Shown piece after piece: positions 44,646 through 53,550 of a stretch of DNA of 64,000 nt; positions within the stretch are counted from its first letter, which is position 1; every line of letters starts with the position of its first letter. The notes beneath the pieces are model-generated. The model searched no databases. It was not told where the DNA came from and saw only the letters and a list, made by a program, of their open reading frames with translations. Origin of the DNA: Rhizobium sp. NZLR1 (lineage in GTDB: Bacteria; Pseudomonadota; Alphaproteobacteria; Rhizobiales; Rhizobiaceae); assembly GCF_017357385.1 (NCBI RefSeq), contig NZ_CP071635.1, forward strand, positions 186,001 to 250,000, in the 5' to 3' direction. The translations under genes and the position numbers were made by a program.

Positions 44646-46351
44646 ACCGCGCGGCTGCCGTCGAGCGCGTAGTCTATTGGATCGGGTTGGCGGCCCTGAT
44701 CTGGATCGTCGTCACCTTCCTGATACTGCCGCTCGTCGCGTCACTTCAAACGGCATTTTTCAGGGACGGCAGCCTGGTGGTCGGTCAGACCCTAAGCGAA
44801 CTTTCAAGATCACGAAGAGTGCGCGCTGCCCTTTGGAACACGGTTTGGATGACGTCAGCGACCATGGTCACGGTGACCATTGTCGGGATTTTCCAGGTGG
44901 TCGTCCTTGAATATTTTCACGTACGCGGTCGCGCACTCTTGAAAATCGCCTATGCAACGCCGCTGGTCTTCGGCGGTGTCGTTGCGGCGGCGGGCTATAA
45001 CTTCACCTATGGTCCCGGCGGTGCGGTGACACATCTGGTGAAGGCGATCGTTTCCAGCCTCCCGCAAGACTGGTTCATCGGCTGGTTTGGCGTGCTCTTC
45101 ACGCATACCTTTCTGATGACCAACTTTTACTATCTTTTTCTGCGTGCTGCGATGCGCCGCGTCGACTGCGCAACCATCGAAGCCGCGCGCAGTATGGGTG
45201 CCTCGGAATATACGATCCTGTGGCGTGTGGTACTGCCCGCAATCATGCCGACGCTCCTCGCTGTCACCCTTCTCACCCTTTACACCGCGATCAGCTCTTT
45301 CGCCGCCCCTCAGGTGCTGGGCGGTCGCGATTTCCACATGCTGAGCCAGATGGTGCTGACTCTGAACAGCCTGCGCCGTCCCGACATGGCCGCCTTACTG
45401 GCGCTTATGATGGGACTGTGTCTGATGGCGCTTATCCTGCTGTCTCAATATTACGAAGCGCGCGGCTCCTATGTCGGCGGTGCGAAAGCGACTGCGCCCA
45501 TCCAGCTACGCAAAATTTGCAGCCCGGTCGGCAATGCAGTGCTACATTTTTTTGCCTATCTTCTCGTGGCTATTTATGCGGTGCCGATCGCTCTTGTCGT
45601 ACTCTTCTCCTTCGCCCCGGCCGCGAGCATCGGCATCGAAGTGATCCCATCCAGCCTGACACTGAAGAACTATGCCCGCGTCTTTACCGAAGGCACCGCC
45701 TTTCTTCCGTTCTTCAACTCCATAGTGATGAGCCTTGTCGCAGTATCGGCGGCGCTCGTCGTTACACTGTTTGCCGTCCCGGTTATTCTTGGCCGGCGCA
45801 GTTGGCTGACGCGCCTTCTGGACATCACTTTCTTCCTGCCATGGGTAGTTCCTAGCATTCTGCTCGCAGTCGGGCTGATCGTCACCTTCGACACGCCAAA
45901 CCCGCTCGTTGGAAACGCAGTCCTCCTTGGCGGCTACTGGCTCCTGCCGATTGGCTACGCCATCGTCGCCTTGCCGCTTATGGTGAGGTTCCTGCGGGCA
46001 GCCTTCGTAGGAATCGATCCGGCCTATAACGAGGCGGCCCGCTCGATGGGCGCCACTGGTCTTTATCGCTATCGCCGCATCATTCTGCCGATAGTGGCGC
46101 CGACTGTAATCCTCGTCGCCGGGATGGCCTTCAACGATCTCCTGTCGGAATACCCCCTGTCGGCGTTTCTATACAACGTCAACAACAAACCGCTGCCGAT
46201 TGCAATCGTAGACAGCTCGCTGTCTGTCGATCCTGAGCAGGCCGCGCTCAATCTTGTCTATGTCACTCTGATCATGGCGTTTTCACTGGCGATCATTCTG
46301 TTGGCCGAGCGCATCGGCCTTGGCAAAGGTCCAGAAACCACAACATTGTAG
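44642..46351 (+). CDS. Fused two-domain ABC permease (AfuB/FbpB-like)
   Basis: The product has 569 residues made of two permease domains, each with six spans. There are two EAA loops, IEAARSMGASEYTILWRVVL P near residue 185 and NEAARSMGATGLYRYRRIIL P near residue 465. One polypeptide therefore forms the whole channel, as in FbpB, AfuB and the 2-aminoethylphosphonate systems. It is coupled to the ATPase gene and is followed 17 bases later by a TIM-barrel gene. Confidence 0.92.
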   Translation: MNRAAAVERVVYWIGLAALIWIVVTFLILPLVASLQTAFFRDGSLVVGQTLSELSRSRRVRAALWNTVWMTSATMVTVTIVGIFQVVVLEYFHVRGRALLKIAYATPLVFGGVVAAAGYNFTYGPGGAVTHLVKAIVSSLPQDWFIGWFGVLFTHTFLMTNFYYLFLRAAMRRVDCATIEAARSMGASEYTILWRVVLPAIMPTLLAVTLLTLYTAISSFAAPQVLGGRDFHMLSQMVLTLNSLRRPDMAALLALMMGLCLMALILLSQYYEARGSYVGGAKATAPIQLRKICSPVGNAVLHFFAYLLVAIYAVPIALVVLFSFAPAASIGIEVIPSSLTLKNYARVFTEGTAFLPFFNSIVMSLVAVSAALVVTLFAVPVILGRRSWLTRLLDITFFLPWVVPSILLAVGLIVTFDTPNPLVGNAVLLGGYWLLPIGYAIVALPLMVRFLRAAFVGIDPAYNEAARSMGATGLYRYRRIILPIVAPTVILVAGMAFNDLLSEYPLSAFLYNVNNKPLPIAIVDSSLSVDPEQAALNLVYVTLIMAFSLAIILLAERIGLGKGPETTTL

Positions 46352-46368
46352 AACCGGAGACTGATCCA

Positions 46369-47292
46369 TTGGATACCTGCATCACCGTCTGGCATTGGCC
46401 GCACCAGGAGCGTTGGTACGACGAAGGCATTCGCAACTCGCTGACCCTCATCAAGGAAGCTGGCTTCACACACATCAACTGGAATCCCGACTCCGGCAGT
46501 TCGTACTGGCTGGCCGACGCCGAGATTGATTTTACAAGCAGGATCGTGGCCGATGCTGGGCTGAAAGTGCACTCGGTTCATGGCAGCAATGGCCGCAATC
46601 CTATCACCGAGATCGGCCACAAAAACCCGGGCCCTTTCGCGATGGAGACGCGCAAGGACTTCCTGTCGCCGCATGAATGGCAGCGCCGCAGCGGAGTAGA
46701 GCTGTTGCGTAACCGTGTCGACTTGGCGGCCGCGTTCCAGTCCCCAAATATTGTTCTGCACATAGATATCAACGACAACGTCTTCGGCAGCGAAGCCGCC
46801 GAACGAGCGTTCTTCTATCCCCTTTACCAGTCTCTCGACGAGATCAGGCCTTACTGCGTCGAAAAGGGCGTCCAGATTGCCGCGGAAACTCTCCTTTGCG
46901 CCAACGCCCAGAATTTCCTCAACCTCTATGATCGATTGTTCGCTCGATACGGCAAGGAGTTCATCGGCGTCTGCTTCGATTGTGGCCACTGGGAACTGAT
47001 CGAGCCAGGCAAGCTCAGCGTGCTTGAGCGTTTCGCGGATCGCCTCATCGCTACTCACATTCACGACAATTTCGGAGCAATGGATAACCATCTCTTGCCA
47101 TTCGACGGACGATTAGATTGGCACACGATCGCCTCGGCGATCGCCGCAACTCCTTATCAGACTCCGCTCAACTTCGAGACGCCGATGGACCGGTATGGGA
47201 TTCCAGAATCCGCCTACTATCGCCGCGCTCACAGTGTTGCTGTTAGGCTCGAGGAGATGGTCGCCGAGGCGCGCGAGAGGAAAAGCACGTGA
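46369..47292 (+). CDS. Sugar isomerase/epimerase-like TIM-barrel protein (AP endonuclease 2 family)
   Basis: The product has 307 residues from a TTG at 46369 with CCGGAG upstream. The xylose-isomerase-like barrel is shown by the C-terminal metal ligands: Glu in VQIAAETLL, Asp/His in VCFDCGHWEL, His in THIHDNFG and Glu in LNFETPMDR. Members isomerise or epimerise keto-sugars, or dehydrate inosose. As the fourth gene of the AfuABC-like operon it should act on the imported compound. An IS1182 remnant begins about 80 bases downstream and may have cut off further genes of the operon. Confidence 0.85.
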   Translation: MDTCITVWHWPHQERWYDEGIRNSLTLIKEAGFTHINWNPDSGSSYWLADAEIDFTSRIVADAGLKVHSVHGSNGRNPITEIGHKNPGPFAMETRKDFLSPHEWQRRSGVELLRNRVDLAAAFQSPNIVLHIDINDNVFGSEAAERAFFYPLYQSLDEIRPYCVEKGVQIAAETLLCANAQNFLNLYDRLFARYGKEFIGVCFDCGHWELIEPGKLSVLERFADRLIATHIHDNFGAMDNHLLPFDGRLDWHTIASAIAATPYQTPLNFETPMDRYGIPESAYYRRAHSVAVRLEEMVAEARERKST

Positions 47293-47374
47293 TGGCGAAT
47301 GCGCTTACCCTCGACATTTCTCCACTATGTCGTGACAAAGGTAGCAGCGTTGACGCTTGAACAGTTCCGGGGCG

Positions 47375-48192
47375 GAAGCCGAAATGGGTCTGCTGCCGGT
47401 CGAGCCTTGAGAGATAGGCGATCGAGTCGTGGACATTGGCCGGCGTAACATGAGCATCGGTGATGATGGCGAGCTTGCCGTGCACCGTGCGATGATCGAG
47501 AGAGAAGAAGCCCTTCGGCTTGCCGTCGCGCACCATATAGTCGCCGTCTGGATCGCTGCGGGAGACCTTGGTCTTCTTCACCTCCGGCCGGCGTTCCTTG
47601 TCCTTCAAGGGCTTCTGGCCGTGCGGCTTGCGTTCGGCCTCGATCGCCGCATCCAGATCGGCCCAGTAGTCGGCGCGCGGCTTCTCGACCATCGCAAGAT
47701 CGTATTTGCCCTTGTTGGCATTGGCCTTCAGATGGGGTGCCGTCGACCAGCCCGTGGCCGATCGCCTGTTCGACGATGTGATCGAAGATGTCCTGGGCAA
47801 CCGATGTATCCTTGTAACTGCGGCGGTTCTGGGCTGAGCGTCGAGACGTCGAGCACTCCATCCGTCAGCTTCAACTGCAGAAACCAGCGATAGGCGACAT
47901 TGACCTCAATCTCGCGCACCAGCTGCCGCTCCGAGCGGATGCCATAGAGATCGAGGAACAGCGCCTTGAACATCAAGGTCGGGTCGAGCAGAGGGCGGCC
48001 GTTGTCGGGGCAATAAAGTCCCGCAACACGATCACGAATGAACGAAAAGTCGATAACAGCGTCGATCTTGCGAAGCAGGTGATCCTTCGGAACCAAGCTG
48101 TCGAGCGTCACCATCTCGAGAGCGGCGCGGGTTTCATCAACATGTCCCACTGAATCATAAACCCGCAGCCAAGGCCAGGGGTTTGTCAGCAA
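47375..48192 (-). pseudogene. IS1182-family transposase remnant
   Basis: The N-terminal part is intact in one frame: LDSLVPKDHLLRKIDAVIDF, then FIRDRVAGLYCPDNGRPLLD PT and IRSERQLVREIEVNVAYRWF L, diagnostic of IS1182. A shift near 47840 leads to DTSVAQDIFDHIVEQAIGHG LVDG. A small deletion and shift near 47735 lead to HLKANANKGKYDLAMVEKPR and the DDE region up to HVTPANVHDSIAYLSRLDR. Sense stops near 47375, so the C-terminal third is missing. It is inactive. Its position between the TIM-barrel gene and icd marks a rearrangement point. Confidence 0.85.
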
Positions 48193-48198
48193 TCTGAC

Positions 48199-48216
48199 GG
48201 CGGGGAAATCCCCGCC
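48199..48216 (-). terminator. GC hairpin downstream of icd
   Basis: GGCGGGG-AAAT-CCCCGCC forms a 7-base-pair stem about 30 bases after the icd stop. No run of T follows on the minus strand, so intrinsic termination would be weak. It may instead stabilise the 3' end of the mRNA. Confidence 0.45.
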
Positions 48217-48244
48217 GCTTCGATGTTATTTTGGAAAGACAGGC

Positions 48245-49456
48245 TTACGCCATGGCCTTCTGCAGGTTCTGATCGATCTTGTCGAGGAAGGCAGTGGTCG
48301 AGAGCCACGGCTGGTCGGGGCCGATCAGCCGCGCCAGGTCCTTGGTCATGAAGCCGGATTCGACAGTGTCGACGCAGACCTTTTCGAGCGTTGCGGCGAA
48401 GCGGGCGAGCTCGGCATTGTCGTCGAGCTTGGCGCGGTGCGCCAGGCCGCGGGTCCAGGCGAAGATCGAGGCGATCGAGTTCGTCGAGGTTTCCTGACCC
48501 ATCTGGTGCTGGCGGTAGTGGCGGGTGACCGTGCCGTGAGCGGCTTCGGCTTCGACCGTCTTGCCGTCGGGCGTGAGCAGAACCGAGGTCATCAGGCCGA
48601 GAGAGCCGAAGCCCTGGGCAACAGTGTCGGACTGGACGTCGCCGTCATAGTTCTTGCAGGCCCACACGTAGCCGCCAGACCACTTGAGCGCCGAGGCGAC
48701 CATGTCGTCGATCAGGCGGTGTTCGTAGGTGATGCCGGCTTCCTTGAACTGATCCTTGAATTCGGTCTCGAAGACTTCTTCGAAGATGTCCTTGAAGCGG
48801 CCGTCATAGGCCTTGAGGATGGTGTTCTTGGTCGACAGATAGACCGGCCACTTGCGCATCAGACCGTACATCATCGAGGCGCGGGCGAATTCGCGGATCG
48901 ATTCGTCGAGATTGTACATGGCCATGGCAACGCCGGCGCCCGGTGCGTTGAAGACTTCCCTCTCGATGACGGTGCCGTCTTCGCCGACGAACTTGATCGT
49001 CAGCTTGCCCTTGCCGGGGAACTTGAAATCGGTGGCGCGGTACTGGTCGCCGAAGGCGTGGCGGCCGACGACGATCGGCTTGGTCCAACCGGGAACGAGG
49101 CGCGGCACGTTCTTGCAGATGATCGGCTCGCGGAAGATGACGCCGCCGAGGATGTTGCGGATCGTGCCGTTCGGGCTCTTCCACATTTCCTTGAGGTTGA
49201 ATTCCTTGACGCGGGCTTCGTCCGGCGTGATCGTCGCGCACTTGATACCGACGCCGTACTTCTTGATGGCATTGGCGGCATCGACGGTGACCTGGTCGTT
49301 GGTGGCGTCGCGGTTTTCGACCGAGAGGTCGAAATAGTCGATGTCGAGGTCGAGATACGGATGGATCAGCTTATCCTTGATGAGCTGCCAGATGATGCGC
49401 GTCATTTCATCGCCGTCGAGATCGGCGACGGGATTGGCGACCTTGATCTTGTTCAT
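48245..49456 (-). CDS. icd: NADP-dependent isocitrate dehydrogenase
   Basis: A 403-residue, full-length dimeric eukaryote-like type (IDH1-like), the form found in rhizobia. It starts [20 protein letters not shown] with the conserved GDEMTR. It contains [19 protein letters not shown] with the isocitrate-binding Ser/Asn/Arg, [16 protein letters not shown] with metal-binding Asp residues, and [20 protein letters not shown] for cofactor. It catalyses isocitrate to 2-oxoglutarate in the TCA cycle. Codon use is highly biased to G/C, as in well-expressed core genes and unlike its neighbours. It is either a second copy or a piece of core genome between accessory blocks. Confidence 0.95.
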   Translation of the reverse strand: MNKIKVANPVADLDGDEMTRIIWQLIKDKLIHPYLDLDIDYFDLSVENRDATNDQVTVDAANAIKKYGVGIKCATITPDEARVKEFNLKEMWKSPNGTIRNILGGVIFREPIICKNVPRLVPGWTKPIVVGRHAFGDQYRATDFKFPGKGKLTIKFVGEDGTVIEREVFNAPGAGVAMAMYNLDESIREFARASMMYGLMRKWPVYLSTKNTILKAYDGRFKDIFEEVFETEFKDQFKEAGITYEHRLIDDMVASALKWSGGYVWACKNYDGDVQSDTVAQGFGSLGLMTSVLLTPDGKTVEAEAAHGTVTRHYRQHQMGQETSTNSIASIFAWTRGLAHRAKLDDNAELARFAATLEKVCVDTVESGFMTKDLARLIGPDQPWLSTTAFLDKIDQNLQKAMA

Positions 49457-49599
49457 GTATCTGCCTCGTTCGAGCTTGAATGGGGACGGGGTCCCGGGTG
49501 GGTGATATGATCCGGAGCGCTGCCGGCGCCACAGGCTGGCCTCGCCAATACCCGCGTCGTGATCACGCGCTGATTCCGAATTCGGCAGATGATCCCGTT

Positions 49600-50370
49600 T
49601 TATGCGCTGATCATCCGCTCCAGTTCATCCATGTCGGGGACGATGATATGTCGAAAGTTCTCGATGCGAATGACACCGCTCTTGCGCAGCTTGGTCAACT
49701 GGCGGCTGACGGTTTCAATGGTCAGACCGAGAAAATCGGCGATCTCGGCGCGGGACAGCGGCAGGTCGAAAGAGGTGGTCGTGGCGGTCTGCGGTTCGGC
49801 GTGGGTGGCGATGAGGTGGAGCAGGCTTGCGACCTTCTCCTCGGCGGTGCGCCGGCCGAGCGTCAGCATCCATTCGCGCGCGGCGTCCAGCTCCTTCAGC
49901 GCCTGATCGTGCAGGCTGCGCTGCAGCTTCGGCGTCTCCGATATCATGCGGTCGAGCAGGTTGCGCGGGAAGACGCAGATTTCGGCGTCGGTCGCAGCCT
50001 GAGCCGACAGCATGCTTTCGGGCACGAAGGGCCTGCCGACGAAATCGGGGGCGAATTGCAGGCCGACGATCTGCTGGCGCCCGTCCGGCATCACCTTGCA
50101 GAGTTTTATCACCCCGCGCATGATGTTCGAATAGACAGAGCTTTCCGACCCCTGGGCGATGATCTCGCTGCCGGCATCGACCGTGCGGCGCAGCGACTGG
50201 CAGCCGAGCTCTCGGAGTTGGTCGCTCCACAGCGCGCCGCAGACGACGCCGTGCCGCGCTTGGCAGGAACGGCAGGCGACGGGAGTGCCGGCGTCGGAAA
50301 CCTTACTGCGTGCAACGTCCATTTCCTGATTCCCTTCAAAATCCGCGTGTGCCATGATGTGGCTGCGCAT
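49600..50370 (-). CDS. fnrN: FnrN-type Crp/Fnr regulator with oxygen-sensing cysteines
   Basis: The product has 256 residues from the ATG at 50370; Met 6 or Met 17 could also start. Cys33, Cys36 and Cys44 ([13 protein letters not shown]-x2-C-x7-C) and Cys132 form the ligand set for a [4Fe-4S] cluster as in FNR/FnrN. The cyclic-nucleotide-like barrel follows. The recognition helix contains [15 protein letters not shown], with the E--SR residues that read TTGAT half-sites. FnrN turns on microaerobic genes such as fixNOQP and hemN. Two anaeroboxes lie just upstream, which fits autoregulation. It is divergent from nothing obvious and sits behind icd on the same strand. Confidence 0.88.
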   Translation of the reverse strand: MRSHIMAHADFEGNQEMDVARSKVSDAGTPVACRSCQARHGVVCGALWSDQLRELGCQSLRRTVDAGSEIIAQGSESSVYSNIMRGVIKLCKVMPDGRQQIVGLQFAPDFVGRPFVPESMLSAQAATDAEICVFPRNLLDRMISETPKLQRSLHDQALKELDAAREWMLTLGRRTAEEKVASLLHLIATHAEPQTATTTSFDLPLSRAEIADFLGLTIETVSRQLTKLRKSGVIRIENFRHIIVPDMDELERMISA

Positions 50371-50438
50371 GCTGGGCGTACCCCAGACGATTACGCCGTG
50401 ATTGCGGGTTCGGCTATCCCGATTTCTTCCGGCGCGGC

Positions 50439-50452
50439 TTGATGATTACCAA
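50439..50452 (-). promoter_or_regulatory. Proximal anaerobox (one mismatch)
   Basis: TTGAT-GATT-ACCAA matches the Fnr/FixK consensus TTGAT-N4-ATCAA at 9 of 10 half-site positions. It is about 70 bases upstream of the fnrN start and nearer to it than the perfect site. In rhizobial fnrN genes the proximal site is typically a weaker, repressing one. Confidence 0.6.
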
Positions 50453-50470
50453 TTTCGCCGGGACCGCGAG

Positions 50471-50484
50471 TTGATCCAGATCAA
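50471..50484 (-). promoter_or_regulatory. Distal anaerobox (perfect)
   Basis: TTGAT-CCAG-ATCAA is a perfect Fnr/FixK binding site about 100 bases upstream of fnrN. Its distance suits activation of the leftward promoter. A site like this is expected for FnrN positive autoregulation or FixK control. Confidence 0.75.
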
Positions 50485-50840
50485 AGTTTCGGTGCCATGG
50501 CTGTTTTTGTTAGCGCCTGCCTCGACACGAGGCCGTCCCGCAGAGTCCTTCAAACTTGAACGACGGAGCAAAGATCTTCCAATCCTGGGCGACGAAGCCG
50601 CCGACCTGTTTGCGCACGAGCATTTCCCAAATTGTATGACGGTTACCCGCGACGGGGAAAGGGTTCAGGTCGAAAGGCATTACGGGTTCCTTCAGCTGGG
50701 TCGCCCATACTCTCTCTAGCCGGCTTCCAGTTGACAGTCGAGTATGTTTGTGCGACGTACGTACTAACGCAGTGCGCGCAGCTGGTGTGGCCCGAACGCG
50801 ATCGACGTTGTGTCAGATGACCTCCTGAAGGAACGGGCGG
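50485..50840. other. Gap between fnrN control region and sugar kinase gene
   Basis: A rightward frame to 50719 is open but shows no recognised motif. I regard it as non-coding or a remnant. The last 20 bases contain GAAGGAACGGGCGG ahead of the kinase ATG. Confidence 0.4.
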
Positions 50841-51722
50841 ATGACTGTCTATCTAATCGGAATCGACGGCGGTGGCACCAGCTGCCGTGCGGCAGTCGCC
50901 GGTGCGAACGGTAGTATCCTTGCGCGGGCTCAAGCCGGGCCAGCCAACATTCTTTCCGATCCGGATACGGCGCTCGACAACATTGCCAGTGCGACCCGCG
51001 CGGCTTTCTACGCAGCTGGCATCAATGCGCGTAGCATCGCCTCGGCGCGTGCAGTTCTTGGGGTCGCGGGCAATAATGTCGGCGAGGCCGTTCACTACGT
51101 GAGAAACAGGCTACCCTTCGCCGAGGCGGACATCGAGTCAGACGGGCTGATCGCGCTACAAGGCGCGCTTGGCGATAAAGACGGAGCCGTCGCCATTTTA
51201 GGAACAGGGACGATCTACATCTCCCGCCACTGCGATTCGGTAACCTACACCGGCGGATGGGGCTTTACTGTCGGCGACCTCGGCAGCGGCGCTCGTATTG
51301 GACATGCGCTTTTGCAAGAAACGCTGCTCGCATATGACGGCATCCATGACATGTCCGCGATGACCGCCTCAGTCCTTGCGGAATTCAAGAATGACCCACG
51401 CAATATCGTCGAGTTTGCGCGGCAGGCAAAGCCCGGCGCCTTTGGTCGCTATGCGCCGCGCGTATTCGAGCACATCAAACAGGGTGATGCCGTCGCCGCG
51501 CGCCTGTTGAAAGAAGCCGCTGTTTCAGTTGACGAAGCACTTGATCGTCTAGTCGCTCGAGGAACGCAGAAGATTTGTCTGCTCGGGGGATTGGGGCCGC
51601 TGTATTCGTCCTGGATCGCTGCACGGCATCAAAGTTTATTGGTAACTCCCGAAGGCGATGCACTGAGCGGGGCCGTGGCCCTGGCTGTGTCGCGCTTCGG
51701 GCATCTGAAAGCGATCGAATGA
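50841..51722 (+). CDS. BadF/BadG/BcrA/BcrD-family kinase (N-acetylglucosamine kinase-like)
   Basis: The product has 293 residues of the ASKHA fold. Phosphate loop 1 is IGIDGGGTSCRAAVAG, phosphate loop 2 is AVAILGTGTIYISRHC, and the adenosine loop is ICLLGGLGPLYSSW. GGWGFTVGDLGSGARIGHAL LQE is characteristic of GlcNAc kinase-like members. It phosphorylates an amino sugar (GlcNAc, GlcN or a relative). Its stop overlaps the start of the GntR gene (ATGA), so the two are coupled. A broken SIS-domain gene follows, giving the usual content of an amino-sugar catabolic operon. Confidence 0.85.
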   Translation: MTVYLIGIDGGGTSCRAAVAGANGSILARAQAGPANILSDPDTALDNIASATRAAFYAAGINARSIASARAVLGVAGNNVGEAVHYVRNRLPFAEADIESDGLIALQGALGDKDGAVAILGTGTIYISRHCDSVTYTGGWGFTVGDLGSGARIGHALLQETLLAYDGIHDMSAMTASVLAEFKNDPRNIVEFARQAKPGAFGRYAPRVFEHIKQGDAVAARLLKEAAVSVDEALDRLVARGTQKICLLGGLGPLYSSWIAARHQSLLVTPEGDALSGAVALAVSRFGHLKAIE

Positions 51723-52483
51723 GTGACAGGCTTGCGGCCATGCTTCCAGGATGGGGCATAGACATCAAGGGCGCCGGCCCGCTCTACCATAGGCTTCGCC
51801 TGGTGCTTGAAAAGGCAATCCTGTCGGGTAAACTCAAAGAGGGCGACGTTCTTTATTCCGAACGAGACCTCGCTGAACATCTCCGCGTTAGCCGTGTAAC
51901 GGTCCGCAAAGCAATCGACCATCTCGTCCAAGACGGCTTTCTGGTCCGTCGCCGCGGCTCAGGAACCTTCGTTGGCGGATCGGCGGTCCACGCAGATCAG
52001 CCTCCGTTATGCGCGAACTCTTTGACGGGTAACATTTCCTGGCGTGGATCGGACACGAAAGTCGAGTGCATCGAGCGCAGCACGTCTCATCCCGCACCGG
52101 AGGAGATGATGACACTCGGCCTGTCAAGCGACAGTCACGTCGTGCGCATCACCTGCTTGCGGAGCTCGGTGGGCCAGCCGCTTGCGATCGAACGCACATG
52201 CATTTCCTCGGAGTTCCTGCCCCACGCTCGTACCGTTACCTCTTCTATCTGCAACACACTCGCGGACGCAAACTTTAGACCCGTTCGTGCGATCCAGCGC
52301 ACTTTCGCATCCAACATCGAAGATCCGGACGCCTCCTTGCTTGGCGTGGCGATTGGAACGGCTGGTCTTTTGACAAAGCGCGTTGCCTATCTTGCTTCGG
52401 GCCGTGCGATCGAATTCACCCGCTCACTTTTTCGAGGCGATGCCGGAGGTTTTGTCAGCAAGCTCACCTTTCTCGAAAACTGA
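51719..52483 (+). CDS. GntR/HutC-type regulator with UTRA domain
   Basis: The product has 254 residues from the ATG overlapping the kinase stop. The winged helix covers residues 18-85 (LYHRLRLVLEKAILSGKLKE, LYSERDLAEHLRVSRVTVRK, DGFLVRRRGSGTFV). The UTRA ligand domain follows (residues 100-250, with HVVRITCLRSSVGQPLAIER and RAIEFTRSLFRGD). It resembles NagR-type repressors that sense amino-sugar phosphates and should control the kinase operon. Confidence 0.88.
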   Translation: MSDRLAAMLPGWGIDIKGAGPLYHRLRLVLEKAILSGKLKEGDVLYSERDLAEHLRVSRVTVRKAIDHLVQDGFLVRRRGSGTFVGGSAVHADQPPLCANSLTGNISWRGSDTKVECIERSTSHPAPEEMMTLGLSSDSHVVRITCLRSSVGQPLAIERTCISSEFLPHARTVTSSICNTLADANFRPVRAIQRTFASNIEDPDASLLGVAIGTAGLLTKRVAYLASGRAIEFTRSLFRGDAGGFVSKLTFLEN

Positions 52484-52512
52484 CCGCTCTTCTTACAAGA
52501 CAGGATCCTATC

Positions 52513-52937
52513 ATGCAGGCCACCGTGCAAACGAACATGCGCCGTGAGATCGACGAAATTCCAGAAGCTGCGGCCAGATTACTCGATCGCTTAGCGAAAG
52601 ACTTCGCTGCCACCGGAGCGGCTTTGCGGGCCGAGGACTCCACATTCGTCGTCACAGCCGCGTGCGGCTTGTCCGACCACGCCGCCATGTCCCTGAAATA
52701 TTCAATCGAGCTAAGCGCGAAATTGCCGTCGCTTCGATTCGGCTTTCACTCGCTTCAATCTACGGTCTCGAGGCCAACTTGGTCGCGGGCCCCCTTCCCA
52801 AGGCAGCCACGCGCGCCATCGCCGCTTGGATTGCGCTGAAAATACGCTTCCCGCTTGCGGGACCCACCAACGCCATGAGCATGCTGAGCAGAGAGGTCGG
52901 CTTGTGCCTGAAGACGACGCAGATCTCTTGGTGTTGA
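52513..52937 (+). pseudogene. SIS-domain (AgaS/GlmS-like) protein, N-terminal fragment
   Basis: The first 75 codons read MQATVQTNMRREIDEIPEAA ARLLDR and VVTAACGLSDHAAMSLKYSI EL, the usual start of SIS-domain glucosamine-6-phosphate deaminases/isomerases (normally TARGSSDHAA). Sense then shifts frame near 52735 (VASIRLSLASIYG) and stops resembling SIS after about 52765. The remaining stretch to 52937 (FPLAGPTNAMSMLSREVGLC) may be an IS1595-type transposase remnant. Family length is about 340, so most is lost. Its loss would block the kinase pathway here unless another copy exists. Confidence 0.7.
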
Positions 52938-53099
52938 CCCTAAGTTTGAGTTGAAGTCGAGCTGGACCGGTGGGCCAAAGGGTTTCGAGACAAGCGATCA
53001 TGGTGATCTTGGATCAAATTTGCACAGGTTCTCCAATCTTATGGTCGATGTTTTCCGCTCGGAAACCTACTGGCTTTAGCTGAGTGGGACCAGCGCGTC
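52938..53099. other. Short gap, no gene seen
   Basis: No coding or RNA feature is recognised between the SIS fragment and the small HTH gene. Confidence 0.35.
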
Positions 53100-53300
53100 A
53101 TGAAGATAGCAATGCTCTCGCCGTTTGAACGAACCTGTCTCCATTGGATATCGAGAGGCTGGACTGTAGCTGATATCGCGTTGATCGAGGGAAAGGATAC
53201 CGCTGAAATTCAGGCGTGCGTGGAGCGTGCGGTTATTTCGCTCAACGCCGAATCATTGGAACAGGCGCTTGAGAAAGCGAAGCTCACGCGATCAGACTGA
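53100..53300 (+). CDS. Small LuxR-type helix-turn-helix protein
   Basis: The product has 66 residues, essentially one GerE/LuxR HTH: LSPFERTCLHWISRGWTVAD IALIEGKDTAEIQACVERAV. The pattern is L-x-x-x-E/R..W-x-x-x-G-x-(S/T)-x-x-x-I-A, with the recognition helix around KDTAEIQACVERA. No sensor domain is present. Single-domain proteins of this kind (GerE, TraR antagonists) bind DNA or interfere with larger LuxR proteins. The ribosome binding site is weak. It stands alone at the border of the plasmid-type block. Confidence 0.55.
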   Translation: MKIAMLSPFERTCLHWISRGWTVADIALIEGKDTAEIQACVERAVISLNAESLEQALEKAKLTRSD

Positions 53301-53550
53301 TCGCATCATGGTGGCGGGCGCCGGACACTTTCACCTTACCTTGCATGCTGCTTGTAAATGCACCGTTTTGGCGACGTCAGGCACAGCAAGGTCGCGCCAT
53401 CGGTTTTGAAATGGATCCAGCGGTCGTTGCGGAACGTAGCCGAACCGAGGTGGCCACGAAAGCAAACCAATCCGCGTTTTCCCCGCTGTAAGGTCCCACG
53501 CCTTTGAGAAGCCATCGAGCGGGAATTGGCCGGTTCCCGCTGGAGCCTCT

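Noticed and set aside
46369..47292. DNA-repair role for the AP-endonuclease-2-family barrel
   Set aside because: The operon context (ABC transporter, ROK) and the metal-ligand pattern fit sugar isomerases, which share this fold.
48437..49510. A 357-codon open frame on the plus strand opposite icd
   Set aside because: It is the antisense shadow of a highly GC-biased core gene. It has no family motif, and the icd protein on the other strand is complete.
52765..52937. IS1595-type transposase remnant after the SIS fragment
   Set aside because: Only a weak resemblance (FPLAGPTNAMSMLSREVG). It is mentioned under the SIS pseudogene but too thin for its own entry.
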